Of a DNA stretch of 63,293 nucleotides, positions 17,279 to 26,562 are shown piece after piece. The stretch's first letter is position 1. Each line of letters begins with the position of its first letter. Both the position numbers and the translations under genes were made by a program. Below the pieces are notes generated by a model that worked only from the letters and a program-made list of their open reading frames with translations, was not told the origin of the DNA and ran no database searches. Source of the stretch: an uncultured Pseudomonadota bacterium (GTDB taxonomy: Bacteria; Pseudomonadota; Gammaproteobacteria; Steroidobacterales; Steroidobacteraceae). Location: positions 1-63,293 of the forward strand of contig CAIPVV010000038.1 of NCBI GenBank assembly GCA_903868595.1, in the 5' to 3' direction.

Positions 17279-19819
17279 CTAGAAGCTCTTCTTGATCGTC
17301 AGGGCCCACTCGCGCGGCCGCCCCGGGTCACCCACGCGGGCAACCGCCGGCAGCCCATTCACCGCGCCGCCACGCTGCGTCGCGCTGCCCAACTGGTACC
17401 AGTAGAACTTGTCGAACAGGTTCTCAACGCCCAGCGACAGCTCATAGCTGCTGCTGGCCGGTTCGAAGGTGATACGCGTATTGAACAGTCCGTACGACGG
17501 GATGATGTCGTCCGGGGTGCGCTGTGGCAGGGCTGCGTTCCCGTTGGTGCGGTAACCCTGGTAGTTGTAGTCCAGTCGCGGCGTGAGCTTGCTGCCCCCG
17601 GCAAAATGGAACGCGTACTGCGCCCCGGCACTACCGGTCAGCTTGGGCTGCAGCAAGGCACTGGTGTCGCGATAGTTCACGGCACTGGTATTGGCCTGGT
17701 CCCCGTAGAACATGATGTAGCCAAGCGATGCATTCAACTGCAGGTCCTGTATCGGGAATGCCGTGATTTCCGTCTCAAAGCCACGGGTCTTGCCCGGTGA
17801 ATTCTGGTACAGGAACCAGGGAGTGGATGGCAGACCCGCACGCTCCGTCCCGGCCGGGCACAAGCCGCCGTTCAGGAAATACGGCGTCCCGGCGCTCGGA
17901 TTGCTGCTCAGGGTGCACTGGCCCGCGCCAGCAACCTGAACCAGGCGGCTCTTGTAGTCCATCAGGAACAGGGCGGAATTGATCCGCAACTTGCGGTCCA
18001 GCAGCTCGACCTTCGCGCCCACTTCGTAGTTGACCACCTCTTCGCCCGGCAGGCCCTGGATCTGACCCACGGTGAAGACCCGCGGCGTCACGCCGGCCGA
18101 GGTAAAGCCGGTCGACGTCGAGGCGTACAGGAAGGTCGTGTCCGTCAGCTGGTAGTTGATACCCAGGTTATGGTCCGGCCGACTCTCACCGTACTGCAGC
18201 GGCTGGGGCAGAACGGCAAGGCCATAGTGCCGGAAGGTATTGGTCTTGGACTCATCCGTATAGCGCAGACCCCCGACCAGCGAGAGCTTGTCGGTGAGCT
18301 TGTAGCTCAGGTGGGCAAACGCGGACTTGTTCTCCGATGTAAACAAGTCGTCGGCGACGAAGCTCAGGTTGAAGGTCGGGAAGAATGCCGTGTTGTAGGC
18401 GCGGCTGAATGACTTGTAATAGAAGACACCGGTCGTGTAGTCGAGCTTGTCATTCAGAAGCGTCCCCGACAGTTGTGCCTCGGCCTGGAATTGGCGATGC
18501 GACTGCAGGTAGTTGGTCTGGGTCAACTCAAAGGGCATCAGGTCACTGTCGTTGATCCATTTGCTCTCATACGAGCGGTAGGCGGTAATGACCTTCAGGT
18601 GAGTCTTCTCACCCACCTTGTAGTCCATCGTCGCATCCGCGCCGTAGGAATTGAGGTGGCTGTTGGGATCGTAGGAAACGCCATTGACGACGTTGCCGAA
18701 GGTGGCGTAATTGGTGTACGGGTTGCCCGTCACGAACCGATTGCCGTTCTGGTAATTGATGCCATAGAGGTTATAGATGGTCAGCGGATAGCCGCTCGTC
18801 GGGACCAGGCCGGTGCCGCCCGTGTCGGCGCGCTGGGTTAGCAGGGTCTCTACCGGCGGCTCATCGTTCTGCGTCGAATAGTCGGCCGTCAGGTTGAACT
18901 CCAGCCGATCGGTCGGCAGGAAACGCAGCATGCCGCGCACCGCCTGGGAGGATTTGCCACCCAGGGATCCGAGCGAGCAATTGTTGCCTTCTGAAGGCTG
19001 CAGGGTCTGGGGGAATGCGAAGGCGTTATCCGCCGCGCTGCCGACGGCCACCGGGCCTGCCACACCGTTGACCTTGCCGATGCCATCGCCAATGCCAGCC
19101 AGAGCAGGCGTTCCACGACGGATCATCTCGCAGGTGAAATCCAGGCGCTGTCCATAGCCGTCCTGCTTGCGGGAAATGCCGGTTATGCGACCAAACAGCG
19201 TGTTATCGACCAAGCTGACGTCGGCCATGGCCTTGACGTCAATCCGGTGACGTTCGCCATAAGTGACCTCCACGCTGGCCTTCTCGTCACCCTGGGGCTT
19301 CTTGGATATCAGGCGGATCGCGCCGCCCATGCTGTTCTTTCCAAACAACGTGCCCTGCGGTCCGCGGAGCACCTCAACGCGCTCCAGGTCCATAAGGTCC
19401 ATCGAAGAGCCCGTCAGAGTGCCCTGGTAGACATCGTCGATGTACACACCTACGGCAGGCTCGAACGCGTAGTTGAAGTCCACCTGGATCAGGCCACGCA
19501 TGCCAATGGTCTGCGTCGGGCCGTAGTTGCTCACCGGCGGACGAAAGAAGGCATTGGGAATCGCTGCCCCCAGGTCGTCCACGTTCGTCAGACTGCGGGA
19601 ATCCAGGTCCGCGGCTGTCAGGGCCGTGATGGCCAGCGGTGTGCTCTGCAGATTTTCCGCATGGTAACGGGCGGTGACGACGATTTCCTGAAGCGCGCCA
19701 CCCGGGGCTTCCTCCGCGGCAGCACTGGTTCTTGGTGCAATGCCCAATGCCGCTGCCACTGCCAGGGAAACCGACGACGCGCGCCATAGGGAGCTGCCGA
19801 CACGGGAAGGTATTCTCAT
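17279..19819 (-). CDS. TonB-dependent outer-membrane receptor
   Basis: 846 residues from the ATG at 19819, chosen for the GAGGAG site upstream and the signal peptide that follows (MRIPSRVGSSLWRASSVSLAVA, cleavage near TSAAA). The TonB-box/plug start reads LQEIVVTARYHAENLQSTPLA; the plug carries VEVLRGPQGTLFGKNSMGGAI. The beta-barrel ends in the terminal phenylalanine of REWALTIKKSF. It imports a substrate across the outer membrane using TonB-ExbBD energy. Its position upstream of the oxygenase/esterase operon suggests it takes up their substrate. The 239-bp gap to the divergent PQQ dehydrogenase at 20059 holds two dyads that could serve both promoters. Confidence 0.93.
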   Translation of the reverse strand: MRIPSRVGSSLWRASSVSLAVAAALGIAPRTSAAAEEAPGGALQEIVVTARYHAENLQSTPLAITALTAADLDSRSLTNVDDLGAAIPNAFFRPPVSNYGPTQTIGMRGLIQVDFNYAFEPAVGVYIDDVYQGTLTGSSMDLMDLERVEVLRGPQGTLFGKNSMGGAIRLISKKPQGDEKASVEVTYGERHRIDVKAMADVSLVDNTLFGRITGISRKQDGYGQRLDFTCEMIRRGTPALAGIGDGIGKVNGVAGPVAVGSAADNAFAFPQTLQPSEGNNCSLGSLGGKSSQAVRGMLRFLPTDRLEFNLTADYSTQNDEPPVETLLTQRADTGGTGLVPTSGYPLTIYNLYGINYQNGNRFVTGNPYTNYATFGNVVNGVSYDPNSHLNSYGADATMDYKVGEKTHLKVITAYRSYESKWINDSDLMPFELTQTNYLQSHRQFQAEAQLSGTLLNDKLDYTTGVFYYKSFSRAYNTAFFPTFNLSFVADDLFTSENKSAFAHLSYKLTDKLSLVGGLRYTDESKTNTFRHYGLAVLPQPLQYGESRPDHNLGINYQLTDTTFLYASTSTGFTSAGVTPRVFTVGQIQGLPGEEVVNYEVGAKVELLDRKLRINSALFLMDYKSRLVQVAGAGQCTLSSNPSAGTPYFLNGGLCPAGTERAGLPSTPWFLYQNSPGKTRGFETEITAFPIQDLQLNASLGYIMFYGDQANTSAVNYRDTSALLQPKLTGSAGAQYAFHFAGGSKLTPRLDYNYQGYRTNGNAALPQRTPDDIIPSYGLFNTRITFEPASSSYELSLGVENLFDKFYWYQLGSATQRGGAVNGLPAVARVGDPGRPREWALTIKKSF

Positions 19820-19857
19820 TATTCGACTCCTCACGAGTTCTCTTTTTTTGTATGTCG

Positions 19858-19907
19858 CCGGCATCAAGGCGATGCCGGACACCCCAGACAGTGAGATTGC
19901 GTCTCAC
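19858..19907. promoter_or_regulatory. two inverted repeats in the divergent TonB/PQQ-dehydrogenase promoter region
   Basis: First dyad: 8-bp arms 19858-19865 and 19871-19878 (CCGGCATC/GATGCCGG, spacer 5). Second dyad: GTGAGA-TTGCG-TCTCAC at 19891-19907 (6-bp arms). Neither has a T-tail, so they look like operator sites rather than terminators. No cognate regulator is visible nearby. Confidence 0.4.
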
Positions 19908-20058
19908 TTAAGCCACTACTTTGCACCGGCGGGCGATGGGGGGCAAGTGAAAATCGTTGAAGTCGCAATGACTTGTCGGGGTCGCCAGGTAACTGGCGCT
20001 GAGCCCTTGAGGGCACTACAGTCGCCCCCCTTACGCAGCAGAACAACACAGGCCAACC

Positions 20059-22167
20059 ATGACCTTCCGCCCCCCACCGGCAGCAGGCTTGCTCGCCACG
20101 ACCGTTGCCGTCACGGCCGCCCTTGCCTGGGGCAGCGTGCTGGGCGCAGGCCCCGCCGGCGGCAGCACTGCGCCCGCCTTCACGGCCCGCCAGCTGACGG
20201 CGGCGCCGACAACGGGCTGGCTGACCAATGGCGGCAGCCTTTACAACCAACGCTATTCGCCCCTTGCCCAGATCAACCGCGAGAACGTCGCCCAGCTGCA
20301 GGCCGAGTGGCGTGTGTCCCTGCACGGCTCGGGCCTGACGCCGCGCAGCGGCAACCAGGCCCAGCCGATCGTCCATGACGGCGTGATCTACATCATGACC
20401 GGGGAAAACGATGCCTTTGCCGTCTCGGTGGAGACCGGCGCGATCCTGTGGGAATACAAGGCGAGCATCGATCCGAAGGTCGCCCGTCCGTGCTGCTCGT
20501 GGGTGGGGCGCGGACTGGGCCTGGGCGAAGGCAAGGTCTTTGTCGGCCAGCTGGATGCCAAGCTCGTGGCGCTGGACCAGGCCACGGGCAAGGTCCTCTG
20601 GTCGATCCAGGCCGAGGACCCGAGGCTCGGCTATGTCATCGCCAGCGCACCCCTGTATTTCAACGGGCTGGTGATCACGGGCTTTGCCGGCAGCGACCTG
20701 GGCACGCGGGGCCGCCTGAAGGCCTATGACGCCAGGACCGGCAAGCTCGTGTGGACCTTTTACACGGTGCCGGGTCCCGGCGAGCCCGGGCACGAGACCT
20801 GGCCCCAGGATTCCGACGTCTGGAAGTACGGCGGTGCGGCGATCTGGCAGACGCCCGCAGTGGACCCCGAGCTCGGGCTCCTCTATTTCACGACGGCCAA
20901 CCCGGGGCCGGTGCTCAAAGGCAACCTGCGACAGGGCGACAACCTCTACAGCGTGTCGATGATCGCGTTGGACGTGAAGACCGGGAAGTACCGCTGGCAC
21001 TTCCAGCAGGTGCACCATGACATCTGGGACTACGACTCGCCCAACCCGGTGATCCTCTTCGACGCCCCCTACGGCGGCGTCCTGCGCAAGGGGATCGCGC
21101 AGGCCGCCAAGACCGGCTGGGTGTACATCCTGGACCGCGTCACCGGCAAGCCGCTGCTGGGGATCGAGGAGCGGCCCGTCCCGCAGGAACCCCGCCAGCA
21201 CACTGCGGCGACGCAGCCCTATCCCGTGGGTGATGCAATCGTCCCGCAGCAGCTGGACATGGCGGTGGAAGGCTACGAGCTGGTCAACGACGGCAAGATC
21301 TTCACGCCCTTTGCCGACAAGCCGGTGCTGTGGAAGCCACTGGCCGCCGTGAACTGGCCGCCGAGTTCCTACGACCCGGCGACGCATTACCTGTTCATCT
21401 GCGCCCAGGACGGCACCTGGGGCGCCGTCGGGGGCAACCCGCAGTACCCGGTGGAGCCCGGTGCGCTGTACTCCGGCAGCGTGGTGCAGCGGATCAACGC
21501 ACCGCGCCGCGGCGTCTTCGGCGCGATCAACCTCACGACCAACCGCATCGCCTGGCGTCAGCAGTGGGTGGACCAGTGCTACAGCGGCTCCATCACCACC
21601 GGCGGCGGGTTGGTGTTCGTCGGTCGCAGCGACGGCCGGCTCACCGCCCTGGACAAGAACGACGGCCACAAGCTGTGGGAGTTCCAGACCGATGGCGGCG
21701 TGAACGCACCGGCCTCGACCTTCCAGTACCAGGGCAAGCAGTACGTCGTGGTCCTGGCTGGCGGCACCGCGCTGGCGGGCAGCAAGCGCAGCGACGGCCT
21801 GTGGCTCTTTTCACTAGAGGGCAAGACCCAGTCCCTGCCCCGGGGCTCCGCCGATCCCCTGGCCGCACCGCGTGGCGCCGGGCCGGGCATCGACGGCCCC
21901 GCTGTCTCGACAGGCCCCGCGGACCTGTCCAAGGGCAAGGAGCTCTTCACCGGCGCCTGCGTCGTCTGTCACGGCGAGAACGGCAAGGGCGGCTCGCATG
22001 GCGGCGCACCACTGACCACGAGCCTGACGCACGACGCGATCATCCAGGTGGTGAGCAACGGTCGCAACCAGATGCCGGCCTTCGGCAGCGCCCTGCGCCC
22101 GCAGGACCGCGAGAACCTCGCCGAGTACGTGCTGCAGCTGGCGGCCCAGTCGCGGCCAGCGCAGTAG
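20059..22167 (+). CDS. PQQ-dependent quinohaemoprotein alcohol dehydrogenase (copy A)
   Basis: 702 residues, periplasmic (signal-like N-terminus MTFRPPPAAGLLATTVAVTAA). The eight-bladed PQQ propeller starts with WLTNGGSLYNQRYSPLAQIN and contains the vicinal cysteine pair C145-C146 that stacks on PQQ. The active-site segment is HHDIWDYDSPNP with D324 as predicted catalytic base and a second Asp at +2 (D326), a position linked to lanthanide binding in some alcohol dehydrogenases. A C-terminal cytochrome c domain has CVVCH at 634-638 and a QMPAF methionine ligand. It oxidises an alcohol or aldehyde and passes electrons to cytochrome c. The minus-strand gene at 22405 is a close paralogue in convergent orientation. 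Confidence 0.92.
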   Translation: MTFRPPPAAGLLATTVAVTAALAWGSVLGAGPAGGSTAPAFTARQLTAAPTTGWLTNGGSLYNQRYSPLAQINRENVAQLQAEWRVSLHGSGLTPRSGNQAQPIVHDGVIYIMTGENDAFAVSVETGAILWEYKASIDPKVARPCCSWVGRGLGLGEGKVFVGQLDAKLVALDQATGKVLWSIQAEDPRLGYVIASAPLYFNGLVITGFAGSDLGTRGRLKAYDARTGKLVWTFYTVPGPGEPGHETWPQDSDVWKYGGAAIWQTPAVDPELGLLYFTTANPGPVLKGNLRQGDNLYSVSMIALDVKTGKYRWHFQQVHHDIWDYDSPNPVILFDAPYGGVLRKGIAQAAKTGWVYILDRVTGKPLLGIEERPVPQEPRQHTAATQPYPVGDAIVPQQLDMAVEGYELVNDGKIFTPFADKPVLWKPLAAVNWPPSSYDPATHYLFICAQDGTWGAVGGNPQYPVEPGALYSGSVVQRINAPRRGVFGAINLTTNRIAWRQQWVDQCYSGSITTGGGLVFVGRSDGRLTALDKNDGHKLWEFQTDGGVNAPASTFQYQGKQYVVVLAGGTALAGSKRSDGLWLFSLEGKTQSLPRGSADPLAAPRGAGPGIDGPAVSTGPADLSKGKELFTGACVVCHGENGKGGSHGGAPLTTSLTHDAIIQVVSNGRNQMPAFGSALRPQDRENLAEYVLQLAAQSRPAQ

Positions 22168-22368
22168 GGGCTGCGGGCCACGGCGGGGCGCGCCCTCGCA
22201 CGTCTCGCAGCGCTACGCCTCAAAGTCGATCGCGTGGCCGCCCGCCCGGGCGCGCCAACGCGCGCCGTGCGGATCAGCAGCAGGCAGGCACACCATGGAT
22301 CCAAGCCTGCGGGGCCGAAGTCAGTGCGCACCGCCAGCAGGCCGGACGCTGCCGTCCCTACGCGCATC

Positions 22369-22397
22369 GGGCCCGCGACCCGGAGGGCCGCGGGCCC
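22369..22397. terminator. hairpin at the 3' end of the second PQQ dehydrogenase
   Basis: A perfect 9-bp GC stem (22369-22377 and 22389-22397, loop of 11) lies 7 bp beyond the stop codon of the minus-strand gene at 22405. No T-run follows, so termination would need Rho. The rest of the 237-bp convergent gap shows nothing else. Confidence 0.4.
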
Positions 22398-22404
22398 GAG
22401 CCTC

Positions 22405-24504
22405 CTACTTGGTCTTGGCCAGGACCTGCAGGATGTAGGCGCTGACGTCGGCGATCTGGTCCGGCGTATAGATGTCCCGGAACGTCGGCATGTTATTTCG
22501 GCCGGTGGTGGTTACCAGTCCAATCTGCTCGGCCGTCAGGCTGTTGAGCAGCGTCGGTCCACCGCCATGCCCGCCGGTACCGGACTCCCCATGGCAGGCC
22601 ACGCAGGCTGCCTTGTACAGCGGCTCCCCGTTGCTGGCGACGCCAGGCCGCGTCGGCGGCGTCACCACGGGGCCTGCCCCCGGCCGGCCGCCCGTCGCGG
22701 CCCCGGTGGCCACGATCGGCCCGATCTTGCCGTCCAGCGAGAACATCCACACGCCGTCCCCACGCTTGCCGTTGGCAAAGGCACCGCCGCCGGCATGCAC
22801 GGCCACGTATTGCTTGCCCTGGTGCGCAAAAGTGGTGACGGTCGTGTTAACGCCCGCATCCGTCATGAACTCCCACAGCTTGACGCCCGTGCGCTTGTCC
22901 AGCGCCGTCAACCGGCCGTCGGTTCGGCCGACGAACAACAGGCCACCGCCGGTGACCACGGAGCCGCTGTAGCAGATCTCCCGCCATTCCTGGCGCCACA
23001 CCAGCTTGTTGGTGCGCACGTCCAGCGCGGCGAGGATGCCCCCGTCATGCACGCTGGACTGGGTGAAGTTGCCGCCCATGTAGACCTTGTTCGGCCCTGG
23101 CGTCTCCAGCGGCAGGCGGACCACGAAATTGCTGATGCGATCCGTCGCGCAGACGTACATCAGGTACGACTCCGGGTCGTAGGAGGATGGCGGCCAGTTG
23201 GCGCCGCCCATGGTCCCCGGCTTCATCATCGTGGGCTCGTTCCAGAACGGCGTGAAGATGCGCCCGCCACTGGGGATCTCGCTGCTGCCGGGGATCCGCC
23301 GCGCGTCCTCCGGGACGATGTCGATCTGCTGCGGCACGACCGCATCGCCCACGGGATAGGGCTGGGTCGCGGCGGTCTTCTGGCGGGGCTCCTGGGGGAC
23401 GGGCCGCTCCACGATGCCGACCAGCGGCGTGCCGTTGCTGCGATCCAGGATATAGGCCCAGCCCGTCTTGCTGACCTGCGCCAGGGCCTTGTGCAGGCGG
23501 CCCTTGTAGGGGGCATCAAAGAGGATCACGGGGTTGGGAGAGTCGTAGTCCCAGATGTCGTGGTGCACCTGCTGGAAGTGCCAGCGGTACTGACCGGTCT
23601 TCACGTCCAGCGCCACGATCGAGTTGGCGAACAGGTTATCGCCCTCGCGAACGCTGCCGTTCAGGTCGGGGCCGGGATTGGCCGTGGAGAAGTACAGCAG
23701 GCCCAGCTCTGGATCCAATGCCGGTGTCTGCCAGATCGATGCACCGCCGCGCAGCCAGGCGTCGGAGTCCTTGGGCCAGGTCTCATGGCCCTTCTCGCCC
23801 GGGCCCGGCACCGTATAGAAGGTCCAGGCCAGCCTGCCGGTCTTCGCGTCATAGGCCTTGATGCGGCCCCGCGTGCCCATCTCCCCGCCGTTGAAACCGG
23901 TGATCACCAGTCCGTCGTAATACAGCGGCGCGGAGGTGATCGCAAACCCCTCCTCCCAGCGCTCGGCCTGGATCTGCCAGACCACCTTGCCGGTGCGCTG
24001 GTCCAGTGCCGAGAGCTTGGCGTCCGCCTGCGAGACGAACACCTTGCCGTCGCCCAGGGCCACGCCGCGGCTGACGCGGCCGATGGGACTGCCGGCACGC
24101 AGGTCCGGGTTGCCGTGGAAGGTCCACAGCACCCGCCCCGTCTCCACCTCCATGGCGAACACGTCGTTTGCACCATTGGCCACGTACAGGACGCCGTCGT
24201 AGGCCAGGATCTGCGCCTGGCCGGCGTGTCCCGGGGTGACGCCGCTGAACATCCCGGTGCGCCAGAGCGCCTTGAGGCCGGCGACGTTGTCGCGGTTCAG
24301 CAGCTTCAGGGGCGAGTAGCGCTGGTTATAAAGCGTGCCGCCGTTGGTGATCCAGGCGTCCGTCGGGGGAGCCAGCAAGTCGCGGGCCGTGAAGGCCGGG
24401 GCCAGTCGGCCCACGGCGTCGCCTGCGGGTTCCGCGGCCAGGACGGGGGTGCCCGCCAGCACGGTCAGCAGCGAGACGAAGCCGGATAGTTTCCAGTGAC
24501 GCAT
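22405..24504 (-). CDS. PQQ-dependent quinohaemoprotein alcohol dehydrogenase (copy B)
   Basis: 699 residues with a Sec signal (MRHWKLSGFVSLLTVLAGTPVLA). It has the same architecture as the gene at 20059: WITNGGTLYNQRYSPLKLLN, HHDIWDYDSPNP with D319 and D321, and a C-terminal cytochrome c (CVACH at 634-638, NNMPTF ligand). Long stretches are identical between the two (for example VHHDIWDYDSPNPVILFDAP). One difference is notable: where copy A has the Cys-Cys pair, this protein has AGSPIGRVSRG, so the vicinal disulfide is missing. Loss of that disulfide changes electron transfer in characterised enzymes. It probably acts on a different substrate or with a different acceptor. Confidence 0.9.
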   Translation of the reverse strand: MRHWKLSGFVSLLTVLAGTPVLAAEPAGDAVGRLAPAFTARDLLAPPTDAWITNGGTLYNQRYSPLKLLNRDNVAGLKALWRTGMFSGVTPGHAGQAQILAYDGVLYVANGANDVFAMEVETGRVLWTFHGNPDLRAGSPIGRVSRGVALGDGKVFVSQADAKLSALDQRTGKVVWQIQAERWEEGFAITSAPLYYDGLVITGFNGGEMGTRGRIKAYDAKTGRLAWTFYTVPGPGEKGHETWPKDSDAWLRGGASIWQTPALDPELGLLYFSTANPGPDLNGSVREGDNLFANSIVALDVKTGQYRWHFQQVHHDIWDYDSPNPVILFDAPYKGRLHKALAQVSKTGWAYILDRSNGTPLVGIVERPVPQEPRQKTAATQPYPVGDAVVPQQIDIVPEDARRIPGSSEIPSGGRIFTPFWNEPTMMKPGTMGGANWPPSSYDPESYLMYVCATDRISNFVVRLPLETPGPNKVYMGGNFTQSSVHDGGILAALDVRTNKLVWRQEWREICYSGSVVTGGGLLFVGRTDGRLTALDKRTGVKLWEFMTDAGVNTTVTTFAHQGKQYVAVHAGGGAFANGKRGDGVWMFSLDGKIGPIVATGAATGGRPGAGPVVTPPTRPGVASNGEPLYKAACVACHGESGTGGHGGGPTLLNSLTAEQIGLVTTTGRNNMPTFRDIYTPDQIADVSAYILQVLAKTK

Positions 24505-24628
24505 GGTTTCCCCCCGGGGACATTTGGTCGGATCAGGCGACGCTCCGTCGCACCTGCCACGAGGCGCGCCGCGTCTGTATTTCGGGCATTATGCACGCCT
24601 GGCCGCGTGCACACATCCGAGGCAAGCC

Positions 24629-25039
24629 ATGCCCCTCTCGAAGCTGGAACATTTCCTCGTCATGACCTCAGACATCGAGGCGACGCGGGAGTTCTACTGC
24701 AACGCACTGGGATTCAACGACGGCTTCCGACCGGACCTGGGTTTTCCCGGGTACTGGCTGTACCTGGGGGACACACCGGCCATCCATATCGCCGAGTGGA
24801 CAACCTACACGGCCCACAGCAACCGGCTGGGACTGCCGGTGACCCGCCCGGCACCGGGCACGGGGGCCCTGGACCACATCGCTTTTCAGGCCAGTGACTA
24901 CGAGCAATTCCTAGCGCGGCTGCAGGCTCGTGGCGTTAACGCCCACCGGCACGACGCGCCGGAGGCCAATCTGCGTCAGCTGTTCCTGCTCGACCCCAAC
25001 GGCATCAAGCTGGAAATCAACTTCTTCTCCCCGCGCTGA
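24629..25039 (+). CDS. VOC-superfamily (glyoxalase/dioxygenase fold) protein
   Basis: 136 residues from the ATG at 24629 (MPLSKLEHFLVMTSDIEATR). One full beta-alpha-beta-beta-beta pair is present: N-terminal LEHFLVMTSDIEATREFY with a metal-type His, central GALDHIAFQASDYEQFLARL with the second His, and a C-terminal LFLLDPNGIKLEINF containing the usual Glu. This gives the 2-His-1-Glu pattern of type I extradiol dioxygenases and glyoxalases. Cytoplasmic. It stands alone on the plus strand, divergent from the 22405 dehydrogenase and convergent with the ankyrin gene. The substrate is not predictable; a role in detoxifying or ring-cleaving an intermediate is possible. Confidence 0.85.
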   Translation: MPLSKLEHFLVMTSDIEATREFYCNALGFNDGFRPDLGFPGYWLYLGDTPAIHIAEWTTYTAHSNRLGLPVTRPAPGTGALDHIAFQASDYEQFLARLQARGVNAHRHDAPEANLRQLFLLDPNGIKLEINFFSPR

Positions 25040-25070
25040 AGCACTTGCCCCGCGCGGGGAACGCCCCGGG

Positions 25071-26558
25071 TCAGCGGTTGGCGGCCATCAGCTGCTGCAA
25101 GAGGGCCGCGGTCTCGGGATGCGTCTCGGCCCCCGACACGCCCGCGCGGCCTGTAATACCGGCCTTGCCTTGCGCCACGTCCAGCGCCGTGGCACCGGAC
25201 TGATCCTTCAAGTCCAGGCGAGCGCCATTCTCCGCCAGGAACTTCACGTACGCCGTCCAGCCCCACAGGGCCGCACCGTGCACGGCGGCCTGGCCATTGT
25301 CGCGCTGCGCGTTGATGTCGGCGCCGGCAGCCAGGATCAGCTTGCTGGTCTCGATGCAGCGCGACTCGTTCCGAAACCGCGCCCGGATATCGATCGTCGT
25401 GGAGCCGATGCCGGCGGCGGCCATCAGCGGGGTGATCCCCAGCGTATTGGGGAGATCCGGCAGCGCGCGGTACCTGAGCAGGAGCCTGACCGAATCCACG
25501 TCCCCGGCCTTCGCGGCGCGGATGAGCGGCGTGGTGCCGACGGTCAGCATGGAGTCGCCGCCGCGGTCCTGTCCCAGCGAGCGGTACGGCGGGAAGAGCT
25601 TCAGCTGCATGTTCGGGTTTGCGCCCTTGGCGAGCAGCTGCTCCGTGACGGCCAACGCCGTCGTCGCGTCGCCGGACGGACGGTCCGGACGGCCACCGCG
25701 GGGCGTGGTGTTGTAGTCCACCGCCGAGTACAGCGGCGCACGGCCCCAGGTATCCCAGCGATTGACGTCGGCGCCCGCCTTGATGAGGTACGCCGCGGTA
25801 TCGAAGCGTGCATTGAGCACGGCCATCAGCAGCGGCGAGATATTGTCGGGATCGGACAGGTTGATCAGGGCGCGGCCCTCCACCAGCGCACGGGCGCATT
25901 CCGCGCAGCCTTCCCGCGCCGCCAGCAGCAAGGCGGTGAGTCCGCCCGTCGGGCGATTCTGGGGGCGCGGCTCCGCCGTGACCTTGCGCGGCCATGCACG
26001 GATCGCCGAGCGTTCGTTCACCCGGGCGCCGCGCTTGATCAGCAGGCGCACCATCTCGGGCTGGCTCTGTGCCGCCGCCCACATGAGCGCCGTCTGGCCA
26101 CGCCACTTCTCCACCGCGTTGACGTTGGCACCGGCCTTGATCAGCACCTGCGCCGCCTCAAGGCTCCCCGTGCGCGCCACCGTCATGAGCGCGGTCTGCC
26201 CCTCGGCATTGGCCGACTCCACGTCCGCGCCCGCCTTCAGCAGGGCGCGGATCAAGGGCGCATCGCCGCGCTCGGCGGCCTCCGACAGCGGCGTCGAGCC
26301 ATAGTCATTGGCCGCGCTGGCCGAGGCACCCGCCTTGAGCAGGCGCTGGGCCAAATCCACGTAGCCGAAGTGCGCTGCCCAGTGCAGCGCGGTCGTGCCG
26401 TCGGCTGACTTCTCCTGGACGTTGGCGCCTGCGTCCAGCAGGCGCGCGGCGGCTGCCGGATCCTCTCCTCGCAGGGCATCCAGCAGCGTCGTGTCGCTCC
26501 AGGCGGGGATCTGCACGAACAGCAGTCCGAGCGCGGCGAGGCATCCGGTCAGTCGCAT
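25071..26558 (-). CDS. exported ankyrin-repeat protein
   Basis: 495 residues from the ATG at 26558 (MRLTGCLAALGLLFVQIPAWS), a Sec signal; the Cys at residue 6 is too early for a lipobox. About ten ankyrin repeats fill the rest, with canonical G-TALHWAAHFGYVDLAQRLLKAGA units, some separated by longer loops (around residues 190-210 and 285-325). Ankyrins bind other proteins. Only 4 bp separate it from the DUF1552 stop, so it belongs to the exported operon 25071-31299 and may scaffold the DUF1552/DUF1592 proteins in the periplasm. Secreted ankyrin proteins next to this pair recur in planctomycete-like clusters, to my recollection. Confidence 0.88.
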   Translation of the reverse strand: MRLTGCLAALGLLFVQIPAWSDTTLLDALRGEDPAAAARLLDAGANVQEKSADGTTALHWAAHFGYVDLAQRLLKAGASASAANDYGSTPLSEAAERGDAPLIRALLKAGADVESANAEGQTALMTVARTGSLEAAQVLIKAGANVNAVEKWRGQTALMWAAAQSQPEMVRLLIKRGARVNERSAIRAWPRKVTAEPRPQNRPTGGLTALLLAAREGCAECARALVEGRALINLSDPDNISPLLMAVLNARFDTAAYLIKAGADVNRWDTWGRAPLYSAVDYNTTPRGGRPDRPSGDATTALAVTEQLLAKGANPNMQLKLFPPYRSLGQDRGGDSMLTVGTTPLIRAAKAGDVDSVRLLLRYRALPDLPNTLGITPLMAAAGIGSTTIDIRARFRNESRCIETSKLILAAGADINAQRDNGQAAVHGAALWGWTAYVKFLAENGARLDLKDQSGATALDVAQGKAGITGRAGVSGAETHPETAALLQQLMAANR

Positions 26559-26562
26559 CGGC

